DNA from: a virus
DNA length: 35,270 nt
IMG/VR virus record: IMGVR_UViG_3300023180_000186
Span: 1-35,270 of that record
Strand: one strand, 5' to 3'
In this document: positions 1-7,334 of the stretch, one piece after another
How the letters are laid out: each line of letters begins with the position of its first letter
How positions within the stretch are numbered: position 1 is the stretch's first letter
The notes under the pieces: model-generated
Told to the model about the DNA's origin: nothing
Databases searched by the model: none
The model's input: the letters and a program-made list of their open reading frames with translations, nothing else
Translations under genes and position numbers: made by a program

Positions 1-1789
1 TGTCATAGGTAGTTTCAGATGATGCGTTACTGTTGATGTTGTTAGCAGTCCAGTTGTTCTTGTTACCACTTGCATCAAAGTTAAACTGTGCATCACGAGT
101 ATCAGCAAATGCCATGTAGATATGATTGCTACCATTCTCATTAATAGCAACAGAAGACCCTTTAATTTCAAACCCAGTATCTGTAAAATCTATAACAGAA
201 GTGCTTGCTGTTACTTCTGCACCACTGCTGTTAGGTTTTAAAAACTTATTTCTTGTATTGTTTGGAGTTCTAGCATCATCATATATTAACCAATCTTGTG
301 CTGTTGTTGTGTTTTTAATCAACACAAATGCAGGTCTGAATCCAGTGGTGACTGTTGGTCCAGTTGTTGAACCATTACCAGTATATGAACCAAATTTAGA
401 GAAACCTGCTACTTCAGAGAAACAGTAGGCGACAAGATTGCTTCCACTATTATTTACAAAACCAGTAGAACCTAGTGTAAAGACATTATTTGTTGGAGAT
501 GTGTTATTCCAAAATGTTGCAGATGTTGCGGAAGCATCTGTTCTGTTTAAGAATATGTATTTAGTATTGCCTATTCCACTATGATAAACTGACCAATCAA
601 AAGTAGCACTTCTGTCTTTGATAATTATCATGCTTGGAGCAACACCAAGTCCATGTCCTACAGTAGCACCTGCTGTTCCATTAGCAGTATAAGTAACAAC
701 AGAGAATCCAGTAGCAGGATTAGCACGAACACTAGAAGTAATAGAACCATCTGTATTAGAGACTGTAGATGAACCTGCATCCCAACACCATGCTACATAA
801 TTTCTTCCTGCGTAGTTTACCCATCCACCTGTGGTTGCAGTTGTTCCATCATTTAAACTAAATCCATTAGAATCTAATGATGAAATATAACCATAAGCAC
901 TATCAGTATATCCACCATTCATAGTGCCTTCAGCATAAGTTTCTGCTGTAGACAATCCTTTTCCTGCTCCTGCTCCACGCACAGAATCATACACTTGAGC
1001 AACCTGTGTAGTGGTATCTCTTAATTTAATCCACACCAAATCAGGTGAGAATCCTACATTATCTATGCTTGTTGTTTGAGCACCATTACCTTGCCACAAC
1101 ACTGTATTAAATCCAGTTGCTTGTTGTGTTTCTTTCATAGGTAGATAGAAACCATTAGTGCCGTATGTGCCTGCGTATTCTTTAGGTTTCCATACACCAG
1201 TTGTAGAATCTGTTTCACCGAAGTCGTCAGCAGTAAGTGCTTGTCCGTCTACGAGATTAAATTCTGTTATGTATCCGTCAAAATAACTACTTGAAGCATA
1301 AGAACTACCAATGTAAAATGTTCCAGTAGAATTAATAGCAGTATCGCTGTTTTGTGGAGGATATCCTGTTGCAGAAAATGATGTAACTTGCTCACCATTA
1401 ACCCATATTTTTACTCGATTTGAAGAAGTTGCTTGAGTTGTATCTATAGCAACAACAATGTGATACCATGATGATGAGTCTCTATAAGAAGCAGAAGTTT
1501 GAACTTGATAATTTGTTCCACCAATTCTTGTAAATACATTTAATGCTTCAGAAGATGACGCATTAAAATATAAAATACTTCTTGTATTAGCGTCATAATA
1601 TTGCTCAAACACATATGGTGAAGTTCCTATTGCTCCTCTTTTTAACCATAAACTATATGTATATGTTCTACGATTACCTGCACTTGACGGTGTTCTTGTT
1701 AAGTTTTGACCACCACGAAAGCGTAGACTAGATTCTAGGTTATAACCACCACCTGTAGATATGGCATTACTGTTTTGTAATAGACTCAA
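1..1789 (-). CDS. LamG-domain tail fibre/adhesin, 3' partial
   Basis: About 596 codons are visible and the frame stays open to the window edge, so the C-terminus is missing. I chose the TTG start at 1789 because GGAG sits 7 nt upstream and no in-frame ATG lies nearby. Residues about 20-190 look like a concanavalin A/LamG fold, with WYHIVVAID (108-116) and VKIWVNGEQV (126-135). A repeated module follows, of the form GF-x-P-x-x-V-x-I-K ... DW-x-x-Y-D, seen at least three times and typical of the DUF7483 phage proteins. It is probably a surface-exposed receptor-binding or decoration fibre. It is the last visible gene of the left late block, 14 nt after another fibre-like gene. The fold is supported by motifs only, and receptor binding is inferred. 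Confidence 0.75.
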   Translation of the reverse strand, partial: MSLLQNSNAISTGGGYNLESSLRFRGGQNLTRTPSSAGNRRTYTYSLWLKRGAIGTSPYVFEQYYDANTRSILYFNASSSEALNVFTRIGGTNYQVQTSASYRDSSSWYHIVVAIDTTQATSSNRVKIWVNGEQVTSFSATGYPPQNSDTAINSTGTFYIGSSYASSSYFDGYITEFNLVDGQALTADDFGETDSTTGVWKPKEYAGTYGTNGFYLPMKETQQATGFNTVLWQGNGAQTTSIDNVGFSPDLVWIKLRDTTTQVAQVYDSVRGAGAGKGLSTAETYAEGTMNGGYTDSAYGYISSLDSNGFSLNDGTTATTGGWVNYAGRNYVAWCWDAGSSTVSNTDGSITSSVRANPATGFSVVTYTANGTAGATVGHGLGVAPSMIIIKDRSATFDWSVYHSGIGNTKYIFLNRTDASATSATFWNNTSPTNNVFTLGSTGFVNNSGSNLVAYCFSEVAGFSKFGSYTGNGSTTGPTVTTGFRPAFVLIKNTTTAQDWLIYDDARTPNNTRNKFLKPNSSGAEVTASTSVIDFTDTGFEIKGSSVAINENGSNHIYMAFADTRDAQFNFDASGNKNNWTANNINSNASSETTYD

Positions 1790-1803
1790 GGTAAATCTCC
1801 GTA

Positions 1804-2466
1804 TTAAGCATAAGATGCACTAACTGTGCAATATGCGTTTGTTCCGTTATCAAAGTAAGATATTAAGTATACACCTGCTGTTGAGATAGTTGTTAAATCA
1901 GTTGCAGTAATTTTGGTTGTAGCATGAGCAGTAATAGCAACACCTGCACTATTATCTAATAACACATAACCTGACTGACCTGCTGTGTGGTTAGTAAAGG
2001 TTAATGTTCCACCTGAACTTGGTGTGCATGAGAAGTTATTAGTTACATCTTGATCGAATGATAAATCGTTGTCTGTAGTTACTGTTCCTCTAAATGGAGC
2101 AGTAAGTGTTTTTGCTGTATCACCCACTAATGTGTCTGCATCGTATGCTTGAACATCTACACCAACTTCAACATCCATTGCTTGTTGAGCATCTGCTACT
2201 GTTGATGCTTGGAATACTGATGCACCTGTTGTTCCTGCACCTAATGCAGTTCTTGCACCACCTGCTGTAGTAGAACCTGTTCCGCCTGATGCGATTGGTA
2301 ATGTATCACCTGATAGACCTGCTTGGAAGTCTTTTAGATGTGCCATTACCTCACGAATAGCATTGTTTATACCACTAGGAGCGCAACCCTCGTCAATATT
2401 AATACTGTCTATATCAGTATTCGCACTAGCGGTTGAATCATATTCTGAAATTTTAGTTTTTGCCAT
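1804..2466 (-). CDS. Tail fibre-like protein
   Basis: A 220-aa protein whose N-terminus (MAKTKISEYDSTASANTDID, then INNAIREVMAHLKDFQAG) is characteristic of a common family of phage tail fibre or tail-associated proteins. The middle has a Gly/Thr/Ala-rich GGTGSTT stretch often found in fibre shafts, and the C-terminal half is beta-rich. The ATG at 2466 has GAGG 6 nt upstream. It lies between a repeat protein and the LamG fibre in the virion block, which suggests the adhesion apparatus. The N-terminus probably anchors it to the tail or to a partner fibre; that part is inference. Confidence 0.72.
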   Translation of the reverse strand: MAKTKISEYDSTASANTDIDSINIDEGCAPSGINNAIREVMAHLKDFQAGLSGDTLPIASGGTGSTTAGGARTALGAGTTGASVFQASTVADAQQAMDVEVGVDVQAYDADTLVGDTAKTLTAPFRGTVTTDNDLSFDQDVTNNFSCTPSSGGTLTFTNHTAGQSGYVLLDNSAGVAITAHATTKITATDLTTISTAGVYLISYFDNGTNAYCTVSASYA

Positions 2467-2478
2467 AATTTACCTCGT

Positions 2479-3006
2479 TTATCCTATTTGTGTCCATGTT
2501 TCACTACCTGTAGATACAGGAGTCCATTCTTGTCCGTAGATGTATAAGTCTGCACTCATATCTGCTCTACTTGAAATTGTTCCTGTAAATTCAAATATCG
2601 CATTTGGATAGACATATAAGTTTGCTTGCGCACCCATAAATGCGTATCCAGTCCATTGACCACCACCTAGTGCTTGCACACTTGCATCACAAGTAATATC
2701 ACCACTAAAGAATATAATTTTAGTAGGATATGCACTTGCACTAGCAGATGTATCTATATCAGCAGTTCTAGTAACAATTAATCCTGCACTAGCACTTGCA
2801 TCAGCATTACCTGTGATTGTTCCACTAAATGATATGGTTACTGTAGGTGAAGCAACAACAACACCATCATTGGTAATTGTTCCGTCACCATAATGTAAAC
2901 ACGCAGTAGCGTAAGCACCATCATCTAATGACAATGTTAAATCGTCTATGCTACCTAAAGCATCTAATGACTCTAAGGTAGTAAAACCACAAACATCAGC
3001 AGGCAT
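2479..3006 (-). CDS. Repeat-containing putative tail fibre/structural protein
   Basis: A 175-aa protein with no family I can name. It contains three copies of a motif spaced exactly 40 residues apart: TISFSGTITGNADASASAG at 57-75, IIFFSGDITCDASVQALGG at 97-115 and IFEFTGTISSRADMSADLY at 137-155. Each is a beta strand, a Gly turn and an Ala/Ser-rich segment, which suggests a beta-solenoid or trimeric fibre shaft. It ends in a WTP...ETWTQI motif common at the ends of small phage structural proteins. It lies between a gp80-like tail protein and a tail fibre gene, so a virion role is likely. Function is inferred from context and repeat pattern. Confidence 0.62.
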   Translation of the reverse strand: MPADVCGFTTLESLDALGSIDDLTLSLDDGAYATACLHYGDGTITNDGVVVASPTVTISFSGTITGNADASASAGLIVTRTADIDTSASASAYPTKIIFFSGDITCDASVQALGGGQWTGYAFMGAQANLYVYPNAIFEFTGTISSRADMSADLYIYGQEWTPVSTGSETWTQIG

Positions 3007-3008
3007 GA

Positions 3009-3395
3009 TTAAGCAAATGTAACAGTTAGTGAACCACTAGCAATTTTAAATACATCGCCTGTTGTAATGTTTTTACTTGTATCCAATGGTGTGTGGAATA
3101 GCATATTTCCTGATGTAGAAGCATCCCAAATACCAATGTGAGTTACTGTTCCCCAGTCAGCAGTTGCTTGTGGGAATTGAACATCAGCAGAGTTAGTGCC
3201 TGAACCATTGGTAGGCGCACCCATAGTGACTGCTGTTCTAGCATAAGAACCACCTGATACCTCTGTGCCTGTTCCTGCATCTGTTGGGTCTGCTGTGTGT
3301 AATGATACATAAATGTTTGATGGTGAAGTGTATGATGCGTTTCTTAACACATGGTCATACAGTTCGTTTTCTAAAAAATTAGACATTTCTGCCAT
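3009..3395 (-). CDS. Putative phage tail protein (gp80-like)
   Basis: A 128-aa protein with the pattern of a widespread phage structural family: N-terminal NFLENELYDHVLRN, then YVSLHTADPTDAGTG, GGSYAR, WGTVTHIGIWDA and a C-terminal DVFKIASGSLTVTF strand. Members are usually annotated as tail fibre or minor structural proteins and encoded near the adaptor and fibres, as here. The first ATG at 3395 is used; a second in-frame ATG at 3386 is an alternative. The gene starts 4 nt after the stop of the adaptor gene, so the two are probably translated together. The exact virion position is unknown. Confidence 0.7.
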   Translation of the reverse strand: MAEMSNFLENELYDHVLRNASYTSPSNIYVSLHTADPTDAGTGTEVSGGSYARTAVTMGAPTNGSGTNSADVQFPQATADWGTVTHIGIWDASTSGNMLFHTPLDTSKNITTGDVFKIASGSLTVTFA

Positions 3396-3399
3396 AGTA

Positions 3400-4023
3400 T
3401 TACCCCTTTGAAGATAAAGTTATCGTTAATGGTGATGATGGATATTCACTATCATCATCACTTGTTCGTAATGCTTCTAGACCTCTTTGATATAAAGATG
3501 CCCAAGTATTTATTCTTTCGTCATTCATTAGATATGGTTCTGCTTCAGCAAGTGATCCATATAGTAATAAATCAGGACAGTTTGCTAAGAATAAATTAGA
3601 TGTGTTCGAGTCACTTAAATAATCAGGTTTATAGTAGTAGATCATATTAAGTGTGTATGCTGTGTCAGGAACTGGTGCAAACTGAAATTCAGCACCTATC
3701 ATAGTGTAATTTACAGGTTTGCCAGAATCAGTCACTCTAGCGTTAGCAAAAAATGCACTGGGAGTTTGAAATGTCATTGTTGATACAGGAGTTGTATTTA
3801 AATACATTTCTTTCATTGCGAGAAAATCGCTTGGTAAACCTACAGTTGAATCACCAGCAGTTGTAGTTGCAGTTGAATGTTTCAACATTTGTCTTATTCG
3901 TAACTCTCTACGTAATCTATCTTCTGACAAACGAATAAATGTAGGTATTTGTGATGTTAAATCATCACGACCAAGATAATTTGCTATCTCAGTTTTTAAA
4001 TCAGAATAAGAACTAAATGCCAT
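3400..4023 (-). CDS. Head-tail adaptor (SU10 adaptor-like)
   Basis: A 207-aa protein beginning MAFSSYSDLKTEIANYLGR, followed by IPTFIRLSEDRLRRELRIR, a helical signature of the adaptor proteins that sit under the portal in phage SU10 and relatives. Further support comes from DFLAMKEMYLN, an YYYKPDYLSD segment and the central Pro/Tyr-rich beta region. The adaptor joins the portal ring to the tail nozzle. Its ATG overlaps the stop of the preceding gene (TAATG), as expected for translational coupling. Position three genes after the major capsid protein fits. Assignment is by remembered family pattern and gene order. Confidence 0.75.
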   Translation of the reverse strand: MAFSSYSDLKTEIANYLGRDDLTSQIPTFIRLSEDRLRRELRIRQMLKHSTATTTAGDSTVGLPSDFLAMKEMYLNTTPVSTMTFQTPSAFFANARVTDSGKPVNYTMIGAEFQFAPVPDTAYTLNMIYYYKPDYLSDSNTSNLFLANCPDLLLYGSLAEAEPYLMNDERINTWASLYQRGLEALRTSDDDSEYPSSPLTITLSSKG

Positions 4024-4340
4024 TATACTCTACCTTGTTTTGTTCTAAAGAACCTGTTGTCTGGGTTATTTAACCATGCTTTAAATTTCTTTTGATCTAC
4101 CACTGCAAATCCACGCATGATGCCTGCTTTATTTAAATCATCTATTACTGTTAATGGGATTGATGCAATTTTATTATCAAATATATCTCCACCCCAAGTG
4201 GTTGATGATTGGTTATATTCTTTTTTGTTTTGCTCAACGATGTCTGTTACATCTTGAGTTGTTGCAATCACAATGTCTCCGTTATCTGCATTGTGTGCTG
4301 TTTGTGTTCTTATGTTATCTTTTGAAATAATTTTTGCCAT
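4023..4340 (-). CDS. Conserved head-module protein of unknown function
   Basis: A 105-aa protein between the major capsid protein and the adaptor. It has a polar N-terminal half and a conserved-looking C-terminal half (IASIPLTVIDDLNKAGIMRG, DQKKFKAWLNNPDN, RFFRTKQG). I have seen similar small proteins at this position in marine phage genomes but know no function. It shares one nucleotide with the adaptor start and follows a strong hairpin after the capsid gene, so its level may be set separately from that of the capsid protein. It could be a head completion or decoration factor; that is a guess. Confidence 0.65.
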   Translation of the reverse strand: MAKIISKDNIRTQTAHNADNGDIVIATTQDVTDIVEQNKKEYNQSSTTWGGDIFDNKIASIPLTVIDDLNKAGIMRGFAVVDQKKFKAWLNNPDNRFFRTKQGRV

Positions 4341-4359
4341 AACAATCCTAAAAGGGTAA

Positions 4360-4377
4360 TCCCCTCCGAAGAGGGGA
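4360..4377 (-). terminator. UUCG-tetraloop hairpin after the capsid gene
   Basis: Read on the minus strand this is TCCCCTC-TTCG-GAGGGGA, a perfect 7-bp stem closed by the very stable C(UUCG)G tetraloop. It lies 11 nt beyond the stop of the major capsid gene. It is followed by TTACCCTTTTAGG rather than a clean U tract, so it is more likely a leaky terminator or a 3' stabilising/processing hairpin than a full stop. Confidence 0.6.
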
Positions 4378-4387
4378 GTTATCCATA

Positions 4388-5371
4388 TTACTCAGCGATG
4401 TCAGCAATAATGCCATGTGCTGATTCGTTTTTAACTTCTAGTGTGTATTCAACTAAAAGTTGTGTTTTCTCACTGTCGCCAGTTTTCGCTAATTCGTTTG
4501 TAGCGAAAGGACGTAAATATGCAACTGATGCATATTCTGGATCAAGAACAAATGCCACTTCACCATCGTCTTGACCAGCACCACCTGTGCCTACGTTACC
4601 AGCAACGTCAGCAGTCATGAATCTGTTAGGAACAACATTCAATGTGCCGAAATCTGATAAGTAAACGTCAGCAGAACCAATAATAGTTGTTGCACTATTA
4701 GACGGTGCCATGTAACGTTGACCAGCAATACCAGCAAATGTAGATACTGTTTGTTTAGCACTTGGTGTCACCATTAAGATTGATGGATCGCCACCTGCTT
4801 CATAAACTGATTTTACGTTTGCTTTTAAGATTGCTTCTGTAAATGTTCTATCTGTTCCAGAAACACGAGCAGTTGTGCCGTTATTACCAGCAGTTCCTGA
4901 TGTGCCTAAAGAAGCATTAGAGTTTAACCATGCTTGTAAACCACCTAAAGTTCTTGCTGTAGATGATGAACCTGCACTTGCTGTTTTGTTTGATAACAAG
5001 ATTTTTTCCATATCTCGTTTAAGTTCAGCAGATGCTTTACTTAATTGATATGCTTTTTCAGATTTTCTACCTGCTTTATCAACTGACTCTAGTGTGCCAG
5101 CAACTTTGATAGTTTTTTGTGAAATCTGAGTGTAGTTACCAACACGAACTGTTGGAGTAAGTGTTGCATCTGAAGCATCAGCACCCTCGACTACTGCGTT
5201 AGTTATATCAGCAGAAGCAAGAGAGTCTTTTTGCCATTCATGATAAACACCAGTTGCCTTAGATTTAGCAACTGTAGACATAAATGGTGTTTCAGTTGGA
5301 GAGATGTTATAAATTACATCAGTTAGGTCTTCTCTCTGACCTACTGCCTGATGGGTTTGATATGTTGCCAT
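4388..5371 (-). CDS. Major capsid protein (SU10-type)
   Basis: A 327-aa protein forming the icosahedral head lattice. The N-terminus is diagnostic: REDLTDVIYNISPTETPFMS followed by HEWQKDSLA and VGNYTQISQKTIKVAGT matches the SU10 major head protein family (DUF5309-like, HK97 fold). The C-terminal half has the usual order of QRYMAP, DVYLSDFGTLNVVPNRFM and the DPEYASVAYLRPFATNELAKTGD end. Length is normal for the family. It follows the scaffold gene by 16 nt and precedes a UUCG hairpin that may protect or limit its mRNA. This is one of the surest calls in the window. Confidence 0.92.
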   Translation of the reverse strand: MATYQTHQAVGQREDLTDVIYNISPTETPFMSTVAKSKATGVYHEWQKDSLASADITNAVVEGADASDATLTPTVRVGNYTQISQKTIKVAGTLESVDKAGRKSEKAYQLSKASAELKRDMEKILLSNKTASAGSSSTARTLGGLQAWLNSNASLGTSGTAGNNGTTARVSGTDRTFTEAILKANVKSVYEAGGDPSILMVTPSAKQTVSTFAGIAGQRYMAPSNSATTIIGSADVYLSDFGTLNVVPNRFMTADVAGNVGTGGAGQDDGEVAFVLDPEYASVAYLRPFATNELAKTGDSEKTQLLVEYTLEVKNESAHGIIADIAE

Positions 5372-5387
5372 GTTTTCACTTCCTTAA

Positions 5388-6404
5388 TTAAATAAAGTTT
5401 TCAAATAAGGCGACAGCATCTCTGACTTTTCCAGATTGCTTTAATTTCGCCATGTTTCTTTTTCGCACATCACGATTACTTGGATCAACCTTATTGCCAG
5501 ACTTCACCATTTTAGGTGCGCTGTTTACCTTTTTGGTTACATTAGGTTTATTCTTTTGTAACTGATCATATAATTGTGCTTTACGTAGCATTAATACGTG
5601 ACGATGATCGATGACATTACTCATCTCTGCATCTGTAAAACCTACGCTTTTTCCATAGGCACGAATCTCATTTCTGAGTTGTTCGCCCTTATTTGGGTCT
5701 GAAAACTCTGGTAGGATTTGTGAAAGTTTTTGTGCTTCTTCAACTACTTTTTGTTGTAAGAAACGTTTTTGATCAAGTTGTTGCTGTTGAGCAATCTTGG
5801 CACGTTCCTGTTGAACAGCACTTAGATTTTCTTTCTTTTCTGTAATTTCTGCAATTTTAACTGCATATCCTACTGGGTCATTTTCCTTCAACTCTGCAAG
5901 ATCTTGTGGAGTTGCATCTGTTACTTGCTTTTGCAAAAACTCTTCCACTGCTTGCAGTCTTTGTGAATATAAGTCTCTAACTTGTTTAGACTCTTGAACT
6001 TCTCTCATACCTTCTTCAATCGCTTTGCGTTGCTCAGCAATCTCTTGAGTCTTTTTCGTATAGTCTGCACCAAGTTGATAGTTTTTTATTAGTTCATCAA
6101 TGGTAACCTCTTTTTCTTCACCAGATGCTTTTACTTTATAAGTAGCAACATCCTCGTAAGATTCTTCTTCAGGTTCATCTTCACTAAAATCAACTTCTTC
6201 TTGGGATTCAGTATCTTCAGTTACAACTTCCTCTTCACCTTCTGATACTTCCTCTTCTACAGATTCTTCAACCTCTTGGTCAACAGTTTCTGGTTGCTCT
6301 GGAGAGTCCTCGCCTGCTGATAAGATGCCTTCAAATGCTGAGACTGCACCTCTTACAGTTAGATCTCCACTTCCTTGTTCAGGAGTCATGGTTTCTTCAC
6401 TCAT
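5388..6404 (-). CDS. Scaffolding protein
   Basis: A 338-aa protein immediately upstream of the major capsid gene. Residues about 35-90 are extremely acidic (runs of E and D), followed by a long charged coiled-coil region (about 100-245) with KKTQEIAEQRKAIEEGMREV and QERAKIAQQQQLDQKRF. The C-terminal tail is basic (NKPNVTKKVNSAPKMVKSGN and RKRNMAKLKQSGKVRDAV). Scaffolds of this type drive procapsid assembly and bind capsid protein through a basic helical C-terminus. I see no protease domain, so it is a scaffold without a fused protease. Family is inferred from composition, coiled coil and position. Confidence 0.82.
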   Translation of the reverse strand: MSEETMTPEQGSGDLTVRGAVSAFEGILSAGEDSPEQPETVDQEVEESVEEEVSEGEEEVVTEDTESQEEVDFSEDEPEEESYEDVATYKVKASGEEKEVTIDELIKNYQLGADYTKKTQEIAEQRKAIEEGMREVQESKQVRDLYSQRLQAVEEFLQKQVTDATPQDLAELKENDPVGYAVKIAEITEKKENLSAVQQERAKIAQQQQLDQKRFLQQKVVEEAQKLSQILPEFSDPNKGEQLRNEIRAYGKSVGFTDAEMSNVIDHRHVLMLRKAQLYDQLQKNKPNVTKKVNSAPKMVKSGNKVDPSNRDVRKRNMAKLKQSGKVRDAVALFENFI

Positions 6405-6427
6405 TGTATTTCCTTAATGTTCCCTTT

Positions 6428-6461
6428 TGGCAAGGGTTGCCATTATAGAAAAGTCTATAAT
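6428..6461 (-). repeat. Two tandem hairpins before the scaffold gene
   Basis: Two adjacent perfect inverted repeats lie between the small 76-aa gene and the scaffold gene. The first on the minus strand is ATTATAGA-CTTT-TCTATAAT (6442-6461), which contains the stop codon of the 76-aa gene. The second is TGGCAA-CCC-TTGCCA (6428-6442). Neither is followed by a U tract, so RNA processing, stability or translational tuning is more likely than termination. Confidence 0.5.
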
Positions 6462-6685
6462 ATCTTCCATGATTTATCTTTTATCTCGCTATCTTTAGCA
6501 ATAGATTCTAGATAGTTCATGAGTTCGTCTATCGTCTTAACACGAAGATATGCTTGCTCTCTGACTTTTGCATCATCCTCGCTAGAGTAGATAATTCTGT
6601 TTAATTGGTTATCTCTAAGTTCTTTAACTACCTCTTGAAACTCAGGTGTCATTAAAATATTTTTTATTATTTGTTGTTTATCCAT
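6455..6685 (-). CDS. Small conserved head-module protein
   Basis: A 76-aa, mostly helical charged protein (DKQQIIKNILMTPEFQEVVK, REQAYLRVKTIDELMNYLES). I chose the ATG at 6685: it overlaps the preceding stop as ATGGATAA, and an upstream in-frame TTG at 6712 would force a longer overlap. The REQAYLRVKTIDEL segment looks conserved in phage proteins found between portal and scaffold, but I know no function. It could be a head assembly chaperone or minor head component. Tandem hairpins begin at its stop codon. Confidence 0.6.
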   Translation of the reverse strand: MDKQQIIKNILMTPEFQEVVKELRDNQLNRIIYSSEDDAKVREQAYLRVKTIDELMNYLESIAKDSEIKDKSWKIL

Positions 6686-7334
6686 TGTCTGATTCACCAC
6701 TAGGCAATCCAAAATTTAATGGCATTGATCCTAGCAGTCCGTCCGTTCCTCCAAGAAATCTTCCTGCACCATAGTTGCCTGTTGGTGTTGACATAGATGT
6801 TGGAGAAGATAATAAGTTACCGATTGCTGGTTGATATAATCCTGTGCTTGCTGGTTGATATAATCCTGTTCCTTGTGATAATCCCAATGCTGGGTTATAT
6901 CCCATAGATTGCAACGGTGCTTGTTGTGTTGCATATTGCTGAAATGGTGTTCTATTTAATGTAGACAAATATGCTTGAGATGGTGAATAAATGCCAGTCT
7001 CACCTGCTCTATTAAATCCTTTAATATCTTCTTCATAAGGTGAATATTGATTTCCAGATTTTGTATAAAACTTTTCACCAGAAAAATATTTATCAGCAGT
7101 TGGATAGTAATACATTCCTTCACCAACATCTTGTAATCCATAACCAGATACAATATTAGATGCAACTGGTGTTGTGTTAGGTGGAGTATATCCTCCTCCT
7201 CCTCCAGCAAATTGCCATCCACCACTCCATCCAAATATAGGACTATAAGATGCACTTGGAGGTGTTGACTCATAAAATGGACCAGATGGTTGATAATACT
7301 GTGGACCAAATGGCGTATTTTGATAAAATGCCAT
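6678..7334 (-). CDS. Pro/Tyr/Gly/Gln-rich low-complexity virion protein
   Basis: A 218-aa protein with strongly biased composition: Y, G, P, S, Q and T dominate and there is almost no hydrophobic core. It starts MAFYQNTPFGPQYYQPSGPF, has a short Gly run (residues about 43-47) and contains a tandem 8-residue repeat, STGLYQPA. Its ATG overlaps the portal stop (TAATG). Such disordered proteins are common between portal and scaffold genes in marine podoviruses. They may be packaged in the head or act as linkers, but no function is established. It is certainly a gene by position and coupling. Confidence 0.6.
   Translation of the reverse strand: MAFYQNTPFGPQYYQPSGPFYESTPPSASYSPIFGWSGGWQFAGGGGGYTPPNTTPVASNIVSGYGLQDVGEGMYYYPTADKYFSGEKFYTKSGNQYSPYEEDIKGFNRAGETGIYSPSQAYLSTLNRTPFQQYATQQAPLQSMGYNPALGLSQGTGLYQPASTGLYQPAIGNLLSSPTSMSTPTGNYGAGRFLGGTDGLLGSMPLNFGLPSGESDNG
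6824..6870 (-). repeat. 24-bp tandem duplication in the Tyr/Pro-rich gene
   Basis: Two direct copies of TTGCTGGTTGATATAATCCT (plus strand), beginning at 6824 and 6848, exactly 24 bp apart. They encode two copies of the octapeptide STGLYQPA. The near identity suggests a recent slippage duplication that keeps the reading frame. Confidence 0.7.

Noticed and set aside
126-428. A 100-codon plus-strand frame.
   Set aside because: It is antisense to the tail-fibre gene, has no ribosome site and its composition reflects the opposite strand.
6731-7309. Two further minus-strand frames of 67 and 117 codons.
   Set aside because: They are alternative frames inside the Tyr/Pro-rich gene, with His/Leu/Gln-rich compositions typical of shifted low-complexity DNA, and no ribosome sites.
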